DNA of 64,000 bases, from positions 124,001-188,000 of the forward strand of contig JAWLHU010000008.1 in the NCBI GenBank assembly GCA_041690255.1, given 5' to 3'. This document shows, in pieces, positions 25,236 to 34,362 of this stretch. The notes under the pieces were generated by a model. It was not told the origin of the DNA. It saw only the letters and a list, made by a program, of their open reading frames with translations, and ran no database searches. The first letter of the stretch is position 1. Each line of letters opens with the position of its first letter. The position numbers and the translations under genes are program-made. This stretch comes from JAWLHU01 sp041690255. GTDB taxonomy: Bacteria; Bacillota; Sulfobacillia; Symbiobacteriales; Symbiobacteriaceae.

Positions 25236-26573
25236 GCCGGGGAGCCGGAACCAGAAAGTCGAGCCCTCACCGGGCCTGGACTCCACGCCGACATCGCCGC
25301 CGTGCGACCGAATGATCGAGCGAGCGATTGCGAGGCCTAGCCCTCGGCCACCGGCCCGCCGTCCCTGGAAGCGCTCAAAGATAAGGGGAATGAGGTCCGG
25401 CGAAATCCCCTCGCCGCTGTCGGTCACCTGCACCGTGACGCCGGCGGGGTCGTCGGAGGCGGTCACCCGGATCGTCCCGCCGCTCGGGGTATGGCGCAGG
25501 GCGTTGTCCAGCAGGTTAAAGACGACCTGCTGTATCCGGCTGCCATCGGCGGGGGGATGGGTGAGGTCGGCGGGGAGGGCGATCTCCAGGGCCACGCCCT
25601 TCTCCTCCGCTCGGGGCTGGATCGTGGCTGCCGCCTGCTCGACCGGCACCCGCAGATCCAGGGGAATGAGGTCAAAGGCCATCTGCCCTTCATCCATCTG
25701 GGCGAGGTCCATGAGATCATCCACCAAATGGCCCACGCGGACCGCCTCATCTTGCACAACCCGCTGGTACCGCTCCCGCTCAGCGGGATCGGTCACCAGT
25801 CCTTCCGCCATGGCCTGGGTGTAGCCGCGAATGTAGGAGAGGGGGGTGCGTAGCTCGTGGGCCACGTTGGCCAGGAACTCCCGCCGCCTGGTCTCAAAGG
25901 CGCTGAGCTGGGCGCTCATCTGGTTGATCGCCTCGCCCAGCCGACCGATCTCATCGCCGTCACCGACCGGAACCCGGACGGAGAAGTCGCCCCGGGAGAT
26001 CGCCTGGGTCGCCCGCTCCATGGCCAGCACCGGGCGGGTCAGGCTGCGGGCCAGAGCCAGTGCCAGGCCGGTCCCGAGCAGCAGGGTGACGCCGCCGGCC
26101 AGCCAGAGGTAGCGCCGGGCCAGATCGAGCGACTGCTGGACCGGTTTCGCCGGAGCCATGAGCAGCACGGCTCCGCCGGTGGGAATGGGCACCCCGGTCA
26201 GGATATAGGCCTGGTCGTCGGGGCTGATCAGGTTGCCCACAAAGGCCCGCCCGGCCAGGACCTCGCCTGCCGCCTCCCGCGAGACAGTCAGTGCTGAGGC
26301 CCCCTCGAAGGGAATCGGCTGCCCCCGCATGTCCAGCACGATCACATCGCCGCCGACCATCTGGCCCATCATGGGGGCGAGCTGGAGGGCGTCGGGGTCC
26401 TCCGCCAGCATGGCGGCCAACTGCTGGCTGTGGTAGAGGAGCGGATCGGTCACCTGGGTGGCGTAGAAGCGCACGAGGACCTGGTGAAGGGCCAGCTCCA
26501 GTGGGACCAGGACGATGATCACCAGGGCCACAAAGGCGGTCCAGAGCTTGATGATCAGGCTATGGTGCCGCAT
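25233..26573 (-). CDS. BaeS-like sensor histidine kinase
   Basis: The 446-residue membrane kinase has TM1 (about 10-30), an extracytoplasmic sensor domain of about 125 residues with a Met-containing patch (LAPMMGQMVGG), and TM2 (about 155-177). HAMP is at 178-230, HisKA has H239 in ANVAHELRTPLSY, and the HATPase has NALRHTP, DSGEGIS and GRGLGLAI. The start ATG 26573 lies 14 bp inside the upstream regulator gene. The signal is unknown. Confidence 0.93.
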   Translation of the reverse strand: MRHHSLIIKLWTAFVALVIIVLVPLELALHQVLVRFYATQVTDPLLYHSQQLAAMLAEDPDALQLAPMMGQMVGGDVIVLDMRGQPIPFEGASALTVSREAAGEVLAGRAFVGNLISPDDQAYILTGVPIPTGGAVLLMAPAKPVQQSLDLARRYLWLAGGVTLLLGTGLALALARSLTRPVLAMERATQAISRGDFSVRVPVGDGDEIGRLGEAINQMSAQLSAFETRRREFLANVAHELRTPLSYIRGYTQAMAEGLVTDPAERERYQRVVQDEAVRVGHLVDDLMDLAQMDEGQMAFDLIPLDLRVPVEQAAATIQPRAEEKGVALEIALPADLTHPPADGSRIQQVVFNLLDNALRHTPSGGTIRVTASDDPAGVTVQVTDSGEGISPDLIPLIFERFQGRRAGGRGLGLAIARSIIRSHGGDVGVESRPGEGSTFWFRLPG

Positions 26574-27249
26574 GCTCTGCCTCCGCGAAGCGGTAGCCCA
26601 CGCCCCAGACGGTCGCGATCAGGCTTGCACCCGCGCCGAGCTTCTCTCGCAGGTTCTTGACATGGGTGTCCACCGTGCGGGTGTCGCCATCGTAATCCAG
26701 GCCCCAGATCCGGTCGAGGAGCCGCTCTCGCGGAAAGGCCTGGCCGGGGTGGGCGGCGAGGAGGGCGAGCAGGTCAAACTCCTTGGGGGTCAGCGCCAGT
26801 GGGCGGCCCTGGTACTCGGCGGTCCGATCGGCGGGCTTCAGCACGAGCCCGCTTCGGCGGATGGGGGCTGCGGCCTCGGCCTGGCCGGTGGCACGGCGCA
26901 GCACAGCCTGGAGCCGTGCCACGAGCTCCCGGCCGTCGAAGGGCTTGGGCACGTAGTCGTCCGCCCCCATGCGGAGCCCCTGTACCCGGTCGGGCACATC
27001 GCCCCGGGCGGAGAGCATGACCACCGGGACCGCCGATTCCTCACGGATCCGCTTCAGGGTCTCCCAGCCGTCTAGGTTTGGCATCATCACATCCAGGAGG
27101 ATCAGGTCGGGCTCGGTGGCGCGCAACTGACGCAGGGCCTGCAGGCCGTCCGCTGCCTCGACGACCTCAAACTCTGCCGACAGGTAGAGCTGGATCAACT
27201 CCCGCATGCGGGACTCATCATCGACGATCAAGACCTTGTGCCGCTTCAT
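26560..27249 (-). CDS. OmpR-family response regulator
   Basis: The 229-residue regulator has a receiver domain with DD at 10-11, D53 in LLDVMMPN and KPF near 103, and a winged-helix DNA-binding domain (about 130-224; TVDTHVKNLREKLG). AGGAGGTG precedes ATG 27249. It is the first gene of a two-gene unit with the kinase and is divergent from norB across a 230-bp gap, so regulation of norB is possible but unproven. Confidence 0.95.
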   Translation of the reverse strand: MKRHKVLIVDDESRMRELIQLYLSAEFEVVEAADGLQALRQLRATEPDLILLDVMMPNLDGWETLKRIREESAVPVVMLSARGDVPDRVQGLRMGADDYVPKPFDGRELVARLQAVLRRATGQAEAAAPIRRSGLVLKPADRTAEYQGRPLALTPKEFDLLALLAAHPGQAFPRERLLDRIWGLDYDGDTRTVDTHVKNLREKLGAGASLIATVWGVGYRFAEAEHAAP

Positions 27250-27404
27250 GTGTGGGGCACCTCCTGGGCTTCAGCATACCACGGAGCACCCACCTGATAA
27301 AAACGCAGAATAGTATATTTGTCTAACCCGGTTCAGCTGCGTTCCCGGGGCACAGCTCAGAGCAGTCCGGCAAGCATTAGAGTCCCGCATTCCGGCGCAA
27401 AGTG

Positions 27405-27437
27405 GAACCCTGCGACAGATCGGTCGCAGGGTTCTTT
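27405..27437 (+). terminator. Terminator-like hairpin in the norB leader
   Basis: GAACCCTGCGAC-AGATCG-GTCGCAGGGTTC is a perfect 12-bp stem followed by CTTTGGG, 45 bp before the norB start. No gene ends upstream on this strand, so it may act as an attenuator or an mRNA-stabilising stem. Confidence 0.55.
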
Positions 27438-27481
27438 GGGCATGCTAACCGCACACAGTGTATCTGGAGGTGGCATTTCCC

Positions 27482-29779
27482 ATGCAGCGTTACTCGCGCC
27501 TTTGGGCTGGACTCTTCCTGGTCATAGCAGCTTCCTTTGCCATTCTTGGTTACTACGGATGGGAGACCTATTGGAAGGCTCCCCCGGTCCCTAACCGCGT
27601 CATCACTACCGACGGGACCGTCCTGTTCTCCAGTCAGGCGATCAAAGACGGGCAGAACGTCTGGCAGTCCATGGGTGGCCAGGAAGTGGGGAGTGTCTGG
27701 GGGCACGGTGCCTATGTTGCGCCTGACTGGTCGGCCGACTGGCTGCACCGGGAGGCTACCTGGCTGCTGGACCGCTGGGCTCAGGAGGCACACGGCAGCA
27801 GGTACGATCAACTGGACTCCGAGGTACAGGCTGCTCTGCGCGCCCGGTTACAGAAAGAACTGCGGACCAATACCTACGACTCCGGCACGGGTGACCTGGT
27901 GATCTCCCCCGTGCGGGCAGATGCGGTCCGCGCCGTGAGCGCTCACTATGATCGCCTCTTCGGCAATGATCCCTCGCTGGCAGGACTACGTGAAGCGTAC
28001 GCCATTCCTGCCAACAGCGTACCCGACCCGGCGCGGCGCCAGCAGATGCTCGCCTTCTTCTTCTGGGCCTCCTGGTCCACGGTCACCAACCGGCCGGATG
28101 CAACGATTTCATACACCAACAACTGGCCGCCAGAGCCGCTGGTGGGGAATCATCCCACGGGTCATATCGTTGTCTGGTCCGTGGTCAGCTTTGTGCTGCT
28201 GCTGGCCGGTGTGGGGGCGCTGGTCTGGTACTTCGCGGCGCAGCGGCACCGGGAGGAGGGCGAACCGGCCCACGCCGTACCGGAGCAGGACCCCCTGCTC
28301 AACTCCCTGCGGCCTACCCCATCCATGAAGGCGACGATCAAGTACTTCTGGGTTGTGGCGGCCCTGATCATCGTCCAGATCCTGATGGGCGTGATCACCG
28401 CTCACTATGGCGTGGAGGGAAGCGGCTTCTACGGGATCCCGCTCGATCGGTGGATGCCCTACTCGCTCACCCGTACGTGGCATACCCAACTGGGCATTTT
28501 CTGGATCGCCACCGCCTGGCTGGCTACCGGCCTCTTCATCGCCCCGGCTGTTTCGGGCTATGAGCCACCCCTGCAGCGAGCGGGCGTCAACTTCCTCTTC
28601 GTCTGCCTGTTGATCATTGTGGCCGGCTCCATGTTCGGGCAGTGGCTGGGGATTCAGCAGCGCCTGGGACTTGTGACGAACTTCTGGTTTGGCCACCAGG
28701 GGCTGGAGTACGTGGACCTTGGGCGCTTCTGGCAGGCCTTTCTCCTCGTGGGGCTCTTCCTGTGGCTCTTCCTCATGGGCCGGTCGCTGTGGCCCGCCCT
28801 CCGCAAACCCGGAGAGAATCGCCACTTGCTCGGCCTCTTCCTCCTGGCCTCTTCGGCCATTGCCATCTTCTACGCCTCCGGGCTTATGTATGGCCGGCAG
28901 ACCCACTACGCCATGGTTGAGTACTGGCGGTGGTGGGTGGTCCACCTGTGGGTGGAGGGCTTCTTTGAGGTCTTTGCCACGGTCGTGATCGCCTTCCTCT
29001 TTACCCGGATGGGGCTTCTGCGACAGGCGACGGCGACCGCAACGGTCCTCTTTTCGACGATCATCTTCCTGTCAGGGGGGATCGTCGGGACCTTCCATCA
29101 TCTCTACTTCACCGGTACCCCTGTCCCCGTGATGGCGCTCGGCGCCGTCTTCAGCGCACTCGAGGTGGTCCCACTGGTCCTGATCGGCTTCGAGGCCTAT
29201 GAGAACTACACCCTGGCACGGGCAAAGCCGTGGGTTCAGGCGTACAAGTGGCCGATCTACTTCTTTGTGGGCGTAGCGTTCTGGAACCTGGTGGGGGCCG
29301 GCCTCTTCGGCTTTTTCATTAACCCGCCGATCGCCCTCTACTACATGCAGGGGCTCAACACCACCGCTGTTCATGGGCATACCGCTCTGTTTGGCGTCTA
29401 TGGGTTACTCGGCATGGGGCTGATGCTCTTCTGCCTGCGGGGGGTCAGCCTCGGAAAGGTCTGGAACGAGAAGATCATCAGCTTTGCCTTCTGGTGGATC
29501 AACATCGGGCTGGGGCTGCAGGTACTGATCAGCGTTCTCCCAATCGGGCTGATGCAGACATGGGCAAGCGTGGAGCACGGGATGTGGTACGCCCGCTCCG
29601 CGGAATTCCTGCAGACCCCCACCATGAACCTGCTCCGATGGCTCCGGGTGCCGGGTGATACGATGTTCGCCTTGGGAGCACTCGCTCTTGGCTGGTTCGT
29701 GCTCTCCCTGAAGACAGGTGACCCCCCTGTCTCGGCCCCGCCCAGTGAGGGCAAGAAGGCTGCCAGGGGGGAGTACTGA
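27482..29779 (+). CDS. norB: Quinol-dependent nitric oxide reductase (qNOR)
   Basis: The single-subunit enzyme reduces 2 NO to N2O at the membrane using quinol. The 765-residue protein has an N-terminal helix, an extracytoplasmic cytochrome-c-like domain without heme c (about 30-210), and 12 more helices of the heme-copper oxidase fold. Heme and FeB ligand histidines appear in TWHTQLGIFW, VVHLWVEGFFEV, GTFHHLYFTG and VHGHTALFG. CTGGAGGTGG precedes ATG 27482; an in-frame GTG at 27458 is upstream of that site. With Hcp it gives the cell two NO/nitroxyl-stress functions. No denitrification cluster is adjacent, so detoxification is the simplest role. Confidence 0.95.
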   Translation: MQRYSRLWAGLFLVIAASFAILGYYGWETYWKAPPVPNRVITTDGTVLFSSQAIKDGQNVWQSMGGQEVGSVWGHGAYVAPDWSADWLHREATWLLDRWAQEAHGSRYDQLDSEVQAALRARLQKELRTNTYDSGTGDLVISPVRADAVRAVSAHYDRLFGNDPSLAGLREAYAIPANSVPDPARRQQMLAFFFWASWSTVTNRPDATISYTNNWPPEPLVGNHPTGHIVVWSVVSFVLLLAGVGALVWYFAAQRHREEGEPAHAVPEQDPLLNSLRPTPSMKATIKYFWVVAALIIVQILMGVITAHYGVEGSGFYGIPLDRWMPYSLTRTWHTQLGIFWIATAWLATGLFIAPAVSGYEPPLQRAGVNFLFVCLLIIVAGSMFGQWLGIQQRLGLVTNFWFGHQGLEYVDLGRFWQAFLLVGLFLWLFLMGRSLWPALRKPGENRHLLGLFLLASSAIAIFYASGLMYGRQTHYAMVEYWRWWVVHLWVEGFFEVFATVVIAFLFTRMGLLRQATATATVLFSTIIFLSGGIVGTFHHLYFTGTPVPVMALGAVFSALEVVPLVLIGFEAYENYTLARAKPWVQAYKWPIYFFVGVAFWNLVGAGLFGFFINPPIALYYMQGLNTTAVHGHTALFGVYGLLGMGLMLFCLRGVSLGKVWNEKIISFAFWWINIGLGLQVLISVLPIGLMQTWASVEHGMWYARSAEFLQTPTMNLLRWLRVPGDTMFALGALALGWFVLSLKTGDPPVSAPPSEGKKAARGEY

Positions 29780-29784
29780 GCCGG

Positions 29785-30366
29785 TTACCGCATGTCGAAG
29801 ATCTCGGCCATCCATGTGGCTGTGGCTTCCAGGAGTGCTGGCCGCTTGAGCCCTGGCTCCAGCCGGCGGGCCTCGCCCACCACCAGCCGAACCGGGCGCC
29901 GCCGCGGCAGGTAGGTTCCGACCGGAAGCACGTCGGAAGCGCCGTGGATCGCCACGGGTACCACCGGCGCTCCGGTTTTGGAGGCCAGGTAGGCGGCTAT
30001 GTCACCGAGCCCATCCAGCCGGGGCTCAGTCCGGACCCCGCCCTCGGGAAAGAGGGCGATCACGCCGCCCGCCTCCAGGTCGGCCATCATCTGGCGGACG
30101 CCGGCCACCGAGCCGGTTGGCACCGAGATCTGGCGCAGGACCCATCCGATGACGGGCATTTGAAAGAGATAGGCCGCCGACATGAAGCCTACCTTCTGCC
30201 GGAACAGGGCGACGAACAGGAAGCCATCCAGCAGGCTCCGGTGATTCGCAACAATGATCAGTGGTCCCGTCACCGGTAACCGCTCCCGGTGCTCAATGCG
30301 CAGCGGGGCCAAGAGCCAGACAACCAGGCGTGCGAGTACCCGATAGAACCGGTAGATAGGCCGCAA
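29785..30366 (-). CDS. plsC: 1-acyl-sn-glycerol-3-phosphate acyltransferase
   Basis: PlsC makes phosphatidic acid by acylating lysophosphatidic acid at the membrane. The product has the catalytic NHRSLLD motif (NHx4D) and the FPEGG motif. An N-terminal amphipathic segment PIYRFYRVLARLVVWLL anchors it. TTG 30366 is chosen because GGGGGGGG lies 6 nt upstream; an ATG at 30393 is in frame but sits in the loop of a terminator and lacks a ribosome site. The ribosome site is part of that terminator's 3' arm. At about 193 residues it is slightly shorter than typical family members. Confidence 0.88.
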   Translation of the reverse strand: MRPIYRFYRVLARLVVWLLAPLRIEHRERLPVTGPLIIVANHRSLLDGFLFVALFRQKVGFMSAAYLFQMPVIGWVLRQISVPTGSVAGVRQMMADLEAGGVIALFPEGGVRTEPRLDGLGDIAAYLASKTGAPVVPVAIHGASDVLPVGTYLPRRRPVRLVVGEARRLEPGLKRPALLEATATWMAEIFDMR

Positions 30367-30367
30367 G

Positions 30368-30402
30368 AAAAGCCCCCCCCTTGCCACTAGCATAAGGGGG
30401 GG
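30368..30402 (-). terminator. Terminator of the ABC exporter operon, overlapping the plsC ribosome site
   Basis: On the minus strand CCCCCCCTT pairs with AAGGGGGGG around an 11-nt loop and is followed by CTTTTC. The G-tract of the 3' arm is also the best ribosome site for plsC. Confidence 0.8.
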
Positions 30403-30414
30403 TGTGCCTTGGGA

Positions 30415-31155
30415 TCAAGTCAGATCGGCTCGCCTTACGTAGACCAGGTTGAGCAATAGCGGGAGCAGGAAGGCGACCCCGAGGCTGAGGAGCCAGAGCG
30501 GCTGGCTCCCGACGAGCACCTGCACATCGCCGGGCCGGCTGTCGAACCAGATCGCCAGCAGGACCGGCACCGAGGTGATCGGGTAGAGGGCGGCCCACTT
30601 GGAACTGACCATGAGGATCCCGGCGAAGGTCCCCACGATCCCCACGCCACTGGTGACGAAGAAGGAGCGGGAGATCAGGGTGACCAGATGGTAGAGCGGG
30701 AGCATGACAGAGAGCCCCACGCCTGCGAGCAGCCACTGCTGGGTCCAGTACCAGAACCCCTCGAATGGCCCGAGGTTGAGCAGGGAACCCCCGACCAGGG
30801 ATCCCAGGAACGCGGCCACCTCCAGGCCAAGCGTCCAGAAAATGCCGAGGATCACCTTGGCCAGGTAGACCTGCCAACGCTGGACGGGTGCCGTGAAGGA
30901 GAGCTTCCAGGTCTCAAACTGGTACTCACTCGAGATCGCATTGGCGCCGATCAGGGTGGTGACCAGCGGCCCGATCATCATGGTCTCCATCATGAGCGAC
31001 TGGTTCAGAAACTTGTGCCAGGTTGGGTTTGGCCCCTCGCTCATGCCGAAGAGGAGCGTGGTGAGCAGGGGGGTGGCCAGGGTCGCAGCCAGGGTGACCC
31101 AGACCAGGGCGTTCCGCCGCCACTTCAGCGCCTCAATCTGCAGCACGTTCCACAT
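30415..31155 (-). CDS. ABC-2 type permease
   Basis: The 246-residue membrane protein has six predicted helices and the ABC-2 pattern seen in bacitracin/lantibiotic-immunity permeases (an N-terminal LKWRRNALVWVTL amphipathic stretch, then IGANAISSEYQFETWKLSFT before helix 3). It overlaps the ATPase gene by 23 bp, so both are translated together. With the ATPase and the upstream two-component pair it resembles a self-protection exporter module. The substrate is unknown. Confidence 0.88.
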   Translation of the reverse strand: MWNVLQIEALKWRRNALVWVTLAATLATPLLTTLLFGMSEGPNPTWHKFLNQSLMMETMMIGPLVTTLIGANAISSEYQFETWKLSFTAPVQRWQVYLAKVILGIFWTLGLEVAAFLGSLVGGSLLNLGPFEGFWYWTQQWLLAGVGLSVMLPLYHLVTLISRSFFVTSGVGIVGTFAGILMVSSKWAALYPITSVPVLLAIWFDSRPGDVQVLVGSQPLWLLSLGVAFLLPLLLNLVYVRRADLT

Positions 31156-32059
31156 GCGTCTCGCCTCCCGTCAGGTTGAAGAAGATCTCCTCGAGCGAGG
31201 CCTCCCGCTCCACAAGGCGGGAGACGTCCAGGTCGTGGCGGACCAGCAGGCTGTTGACCGCCGCCGCCGAGCCGGCGTCCCGAACGACCAGCGTGCCATC
31301 TTCATGTGGCTCTACCTGGGCGTTTAGCCGCTCCCGCAGGAGCGTAGCCGCCAGGTCGGGCCGTGAGACGGTCACCTCCAGTCGGTGTCCACCCTGCCCC
31401 CGCAGGTCGGCCACGGTCGCTTCGGTCACGAGGCGCCCTCGCTGGATTACGCCAATTCGCGTGGCTACCTGCTCTACCTCGCTCAGCAGATGGCTGGAGA
31501 GCAGGACGGTCATCCCCTGGTCGGTCACGAGGCGGCGCAGCAGCGAGCGCATCTCCCGGAAACCCTCGGGGTCGAGGCCGTTGGTCGGCTCGTCCAGGAC
31601 CAGCAGTCGGGGCTTGCCCAGCAGGGCCATGCCAATCCCCAGTCGCTGCTTCATGCCCAGGGAGAAGTGCTTGACCGGCTTCCGGGCGGCATCGGCCAGG
31701 CCTACCAGCTCGAGTGTCGCCGTAATCTCCTGCCGGTTGGTGCCACCCTTTAGCTTCTGGATGATCACCATGTTCTCAGCGGCGGAGAGATGCGGCCAGA
31801 AGGCCGGACCCTCAATCAGCGAGCCCACCTGCTTGAAGAGCGACCGGTCGGCGGTCAACGGGTCCTGGCCGAGCAGGCAGACCCGCCCGCCGCTGGGCCG
31901 GGTCAGACCGAGGAGCATCCGAATGGTGGTCGTCTTTCCGGCTCCGTTCGGGCCAAGGAAGCCATAGATATCGCCCTGTTGGACCGTGAGGCTCACACCG
32001 TTCACGACGGCCTGCCCACCGTAGCGCTTGGTCAGTCGGTCCGTGGAGAGTATCTGCAT
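31133..32059 (-). CDS. ABC transporter ATP-binding protein
   Basis: The 308-residue ATPase has Walker A GPNGAGKTT (about 37-45), signature LGMKQRL, Walker B LLVLDEPTNGLDP and H-loop SSHLLSE, typical of the drug/lantibiotic exporter subfamily with a C-terminal regulatory extension. GAGGAGG lies 8 nt before ATG 32059, in the 3' arm of a terminator-like hairpin. It overlaps the permease gene and follows a kinase gene on the same strand. Confidence 0.92.
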   Translation of the reverse strand: MQILSTDRLTKRYGGQAVVNGVSLTVQQGDIYGFLGPNGAGKTTTIRMLLGLTRPSGGRVCLLGQDPLTADRSLFKQVGSLIEGPAFWPHLSAAENMVIIQKLKGGTNRQEITATLELVGLADAARKPVKHFSLGMKQRLGIGMALLGKPRLLVLDEPTNGLDPEGFREMRSLLRRLVTDQGMTVLLSSHLLSEVEQVATRIGVIQRGRLVTEATVADLRGQGGHRLEVTVSRPDLAATLLRERLNAQVEPHEDGTLVVRDAGSAAAVNSLLVRHDLDVSRLVEREASLEEIFFNLTGGETHVERAAD

Positions 32060-32062
32060 ACG

Positions 32063-32099
32063 AAAACCTCCTCTGCTAATCACTCTAGCGGAGGAGGTT
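32063..32099 (-). terminator. Terminator-like hairpin masking the ABC ATPase ribosome site
   Basis: On the minus strand AACCTCCTCCGCTA pairs with TAGCAGAGGAGGTT (14 bp with one wobble) around a 7-nt loop, followed by TTCG. The 3' arm contains the GAGGAGG ribosome site, so the fold would both end the kinase transcript and hide the next start. Confidence 0.7.
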
Positions 32100-32125
32100 T
32101 ACTGCTACCTGATCGCTACCTTACA

Positions 32126-33535
32126 TCAACCTGACAAACGGAGTGTGAAGATGGTGCCCCGCCCGGGAGTGGATGTGACATGAACCTCACCCCGGTGATG
32201 CTCCGCGATCTGCCGGACGATGGCCAGTCCCAGCCCACTGCCCCGACCCTGCACCGTGGCCGATGTGCCCCGGTAGTACCGCTCGAAGAGGTGAGGCACT
32301 TGGTCGGCGGGGATTCCCTGCCCGTCGTCGGCCACCTGGATTGTCACACCGGTGGGCCCTTCGGTCAGGGTGACGCTGATCCGGGTCGCCTCGCCGTGGC
32401 GCTGGGCGTTGTGGATGAGGTTCTGCAGCGCCCGCCCGACCAGCCGTGCATCTGCGCGGATGGTGACAGGCTGATCCGGCAGGTTCACATCCAGTTCGAT
32501 GCCGGCCCGCTCAATCTCGGGCAGCAGATCGATCAGCCGCTCACGCATAACCTCGGCCAGGTCGACGGGCTCCTGCGGGCTGGGCGGCAGCGCCTGGAGG
32601 CGGGAGAGCTCGAGCAGGTCGCCCAATAGCGAGTCGAGTTCCGCGACACGCCGCCGTATGATGGCGACGTTCCGCTGACGCGCCTCAGCGGGGGTATCCG
32701 GCTGAGCCAGCTCCTCCGCAAAGCCCTGGAGGGCGGTCAGCGGGGTGCGCAGGTCGTGGGAGAGGTTGGCGACCAGGTCCTGCCGGGCCATCTCCAGCCG
32801 GCCCCGCTCCCGCTCTGCCTCGCTCAGTCGCTCGACGAGGGCGTTGAAGGACTCCCCGAGCCGGGCGATCTCATCGCGCCCACTCGTAGCGATGCGCCGG
32901 TCCCGCTCGCCCGCCGCCACCCGCTCCAGCTCATGGGAGAGGCGGACCAGCGGGCGGGAGACCCAGCGGGCATACCAGGCGCCGGCCAGGAGCAGCATCA
33001 GGATCAGCGCACCGGTCGCCATGAGGACGCCACGCCCAAAGTAGAGGGTGAAGCGCTCGGCGACCTGCGGCGTCATGTAGAAGTGAACCGGTGTGATCCT
33101 GCCCATGGGGACTGCCAGCACCACCGTACCGATGGGCTCACGCACCTCATTCTCAATGGTGGCCAGCTGATAACCCCACGCCCGGTCATTGTCGGGGGTA
33201 GTCAGGTCCGCCAGCTCGGCGGGGGTGTAGGAGGAGCGCCGGTCAGGAGGGGCGCCCGCAGCCTGGACCTCCCGGCCGTCCTTGTCGAGGGCCTGGAACC
33301 AGCCACCGGCGTCCAGTGTGGGGGCGAGCCAGTCCTCTGGGACGGGGGCGGTCAGCCCCTCCTTGCCCAGGTCGTTGGCGATCAGGTTGGCTTCGTGCGG
33401 CCGGGCGGGATAGGGCAGGCCCTGCACGCTGTCGATCAGGCGGTTGACCTGGATCACGGCCAACCCGAGGACCAGGAAGATCAGCAGGAAGAGCAGGGCT
33501 GCGTACGAGAGGCTCAGCTTGGTGGCGAGCTTCAT
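32126..33535 (-). CDS. Sensor histidine kinase
   Basis: The 469-residue kinase has TM1 (about 9-31) and an extracytoplasmic domain of about 135 residues. TM2 follows (about 168-188), then HAMP, HisKA with H260 in ANLSHDLRTPLTALQ, and an HATPase with NAQRHGE, DDGQGIP and GSGLGLAI. It overlaps the regulator gene by 4 bp. Its placement just upstream of an ABC exporter suggests it controls that exporter, as in peptide-antibiotic detox modules, but its large sensor domain is unlike the short-loop BceS type. Confidence 0.93.
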   Translation of the reverse strand: MKLATKLSLSYAALLFLLIFLVLGLAVIQVNRLIDSVQGLPYPARPHEANLIANDLGKEGLTAPVPEDWLAPTLDAGGWFQALDKDGREVQAAGAPPDRRSSYTPAELADLTTPDNDRAWGYQLATIENEVREPIGTVVLAVPMGRITPVHFYMTPQVAERFTLYFGRGVLMATGALILMLLLAGAWYARWVSRPLVRLSHELERVAAGERDRRIATSGRDEIARLGESFNALVERLSEAERERGRLEMARQDLVANLSHDLRTPLTALQGFAEELAQPDTPAEARQRNVAIIRRRVAELDSLLGDLLELSRLQALPPSPQEPVDLAEVMRERLIDLLPEIERAGIELDVNLPDQPVTIRADARLVGRALQNLIHNAQRHGEATRISVTLTEGPTGVTIQVADDGQGIPADQVPHLFERYYRGTSATVQGRGSGLGLAIVRQIAEHHRGEVHVTSTPGRGTIFTLRLSG

Positions 33536-34251
33536 GCCCGCACCTCCCCGGAGCCCGCCAGCTTGTAACCCAGGCCCCGCACGGTCAGGATCAGCGTGGG
33601 CCGGTCGGGGTCGATCTCGACCTTCTCCCGCAGCCGGCGAATGGTGACCATGACGGTGTTGTCATCGCCAAAGTAGGGGGCGTCCCAGGCGGCCTCGTAG
33701 AGCTGTTTCTTGGTGTAGATGCGGCCCGGCGAGCGGGCCAGCGCCAGCAGGACGCCGAGTTCGCGGGCGGTCAGCACAGCGATGCGTCCATCGGACAGGT
33801 GGACCTCGGCCCGGCCGGGATCGATCACCAACTCCCCGGCCCGAACCGGGGCCGCCGGGTCGGGCTGGGCCGGCGGAGCGTCGAACCGCTGGCGCCGCCG
33901 CAGGTGTGCCTTGACCCGGGCGGCTAGTTCCATGGGACTGAATGGCTTAGTCACGTAGTCATCGCCACCGACGCCCAGGCCGAGGACCTTGTCGAACTCC
34001 TCGCCGCGAGCGGAGAGGAAGAGGATCGGCATGGTCTGGCTTCGCCGGATCTCCCGGCATACCTCGAAGCCGTCGAGGCCGGGGAGCATGACGTCGAGCA
34101 GGATCAGGTCGGGCTCCTCCCGGCGGGCCAGGTCGATCGCCTCGGGGCCGGTGTAGGCGTGGATCAGTGACAGCCCCTCCCGCTGGAGCACCGGGGAGAG
34201 GAGGGCGTGCATCTCATGTTCATCGTCGGCCAGGAGGACTTTGCCGGTCAT
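33532..34251 (-). CDS. OmpR-family response regulator
   Basis: From ATG 34251 (GGAGAGG 7 nt upstream; GTG 34260 is an alternative) the 239-residue protein has a receiver domain with DDE at 9-11, D53 in LLDVMLPG and KPF near 103. A Pro/Ala-rich linker follows (about 125-140), then a winged-helix domain whose recognition helix region is DNTVMVTIRRLREKVE. It is the first gene of the regulator-kinase-ABC cluster. Confidence 0.95.
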   Translation of the reverse strand: MTGKVLLADDEHEMHALLSPVLQREGLSLIHAYTGPEAIDLARREEPDLILLDVMLPGLDGFEVCREIRRSQTMPILFLSARGEEFDKVLGLGVGGDDYVTKPFSPMELAARVKAHLRRRQRFDAPPAQPDPAAPVRAGELVIDPGRAEVHLSDGRIAVLTARELGVLLALARSPGRIYTKKQLYEAAWDAPYFGDDNTVMVTIRRLREKVEIDPDRPTLILTVRGLGYKLAGSGEVRA

Positions 34252-34362
34252 GGGCCTCACCTCTCCCCTACTGTAGCACGTGGCTTGGGCGAAGGGCCAG
34301 GGACTCCCGCTTCTGTCATACGGCGCTCCTTCTCATTCTGTGTTCGCTCTCGCCCCCGTCTT

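Noticed and set aside
27330..27437. T-box riboswitch upstream of norB
   Set aside because: Only a weak match to the core AGGGTGG-N-ACC is present; there is no stem I and no amino-acid gene downstream.
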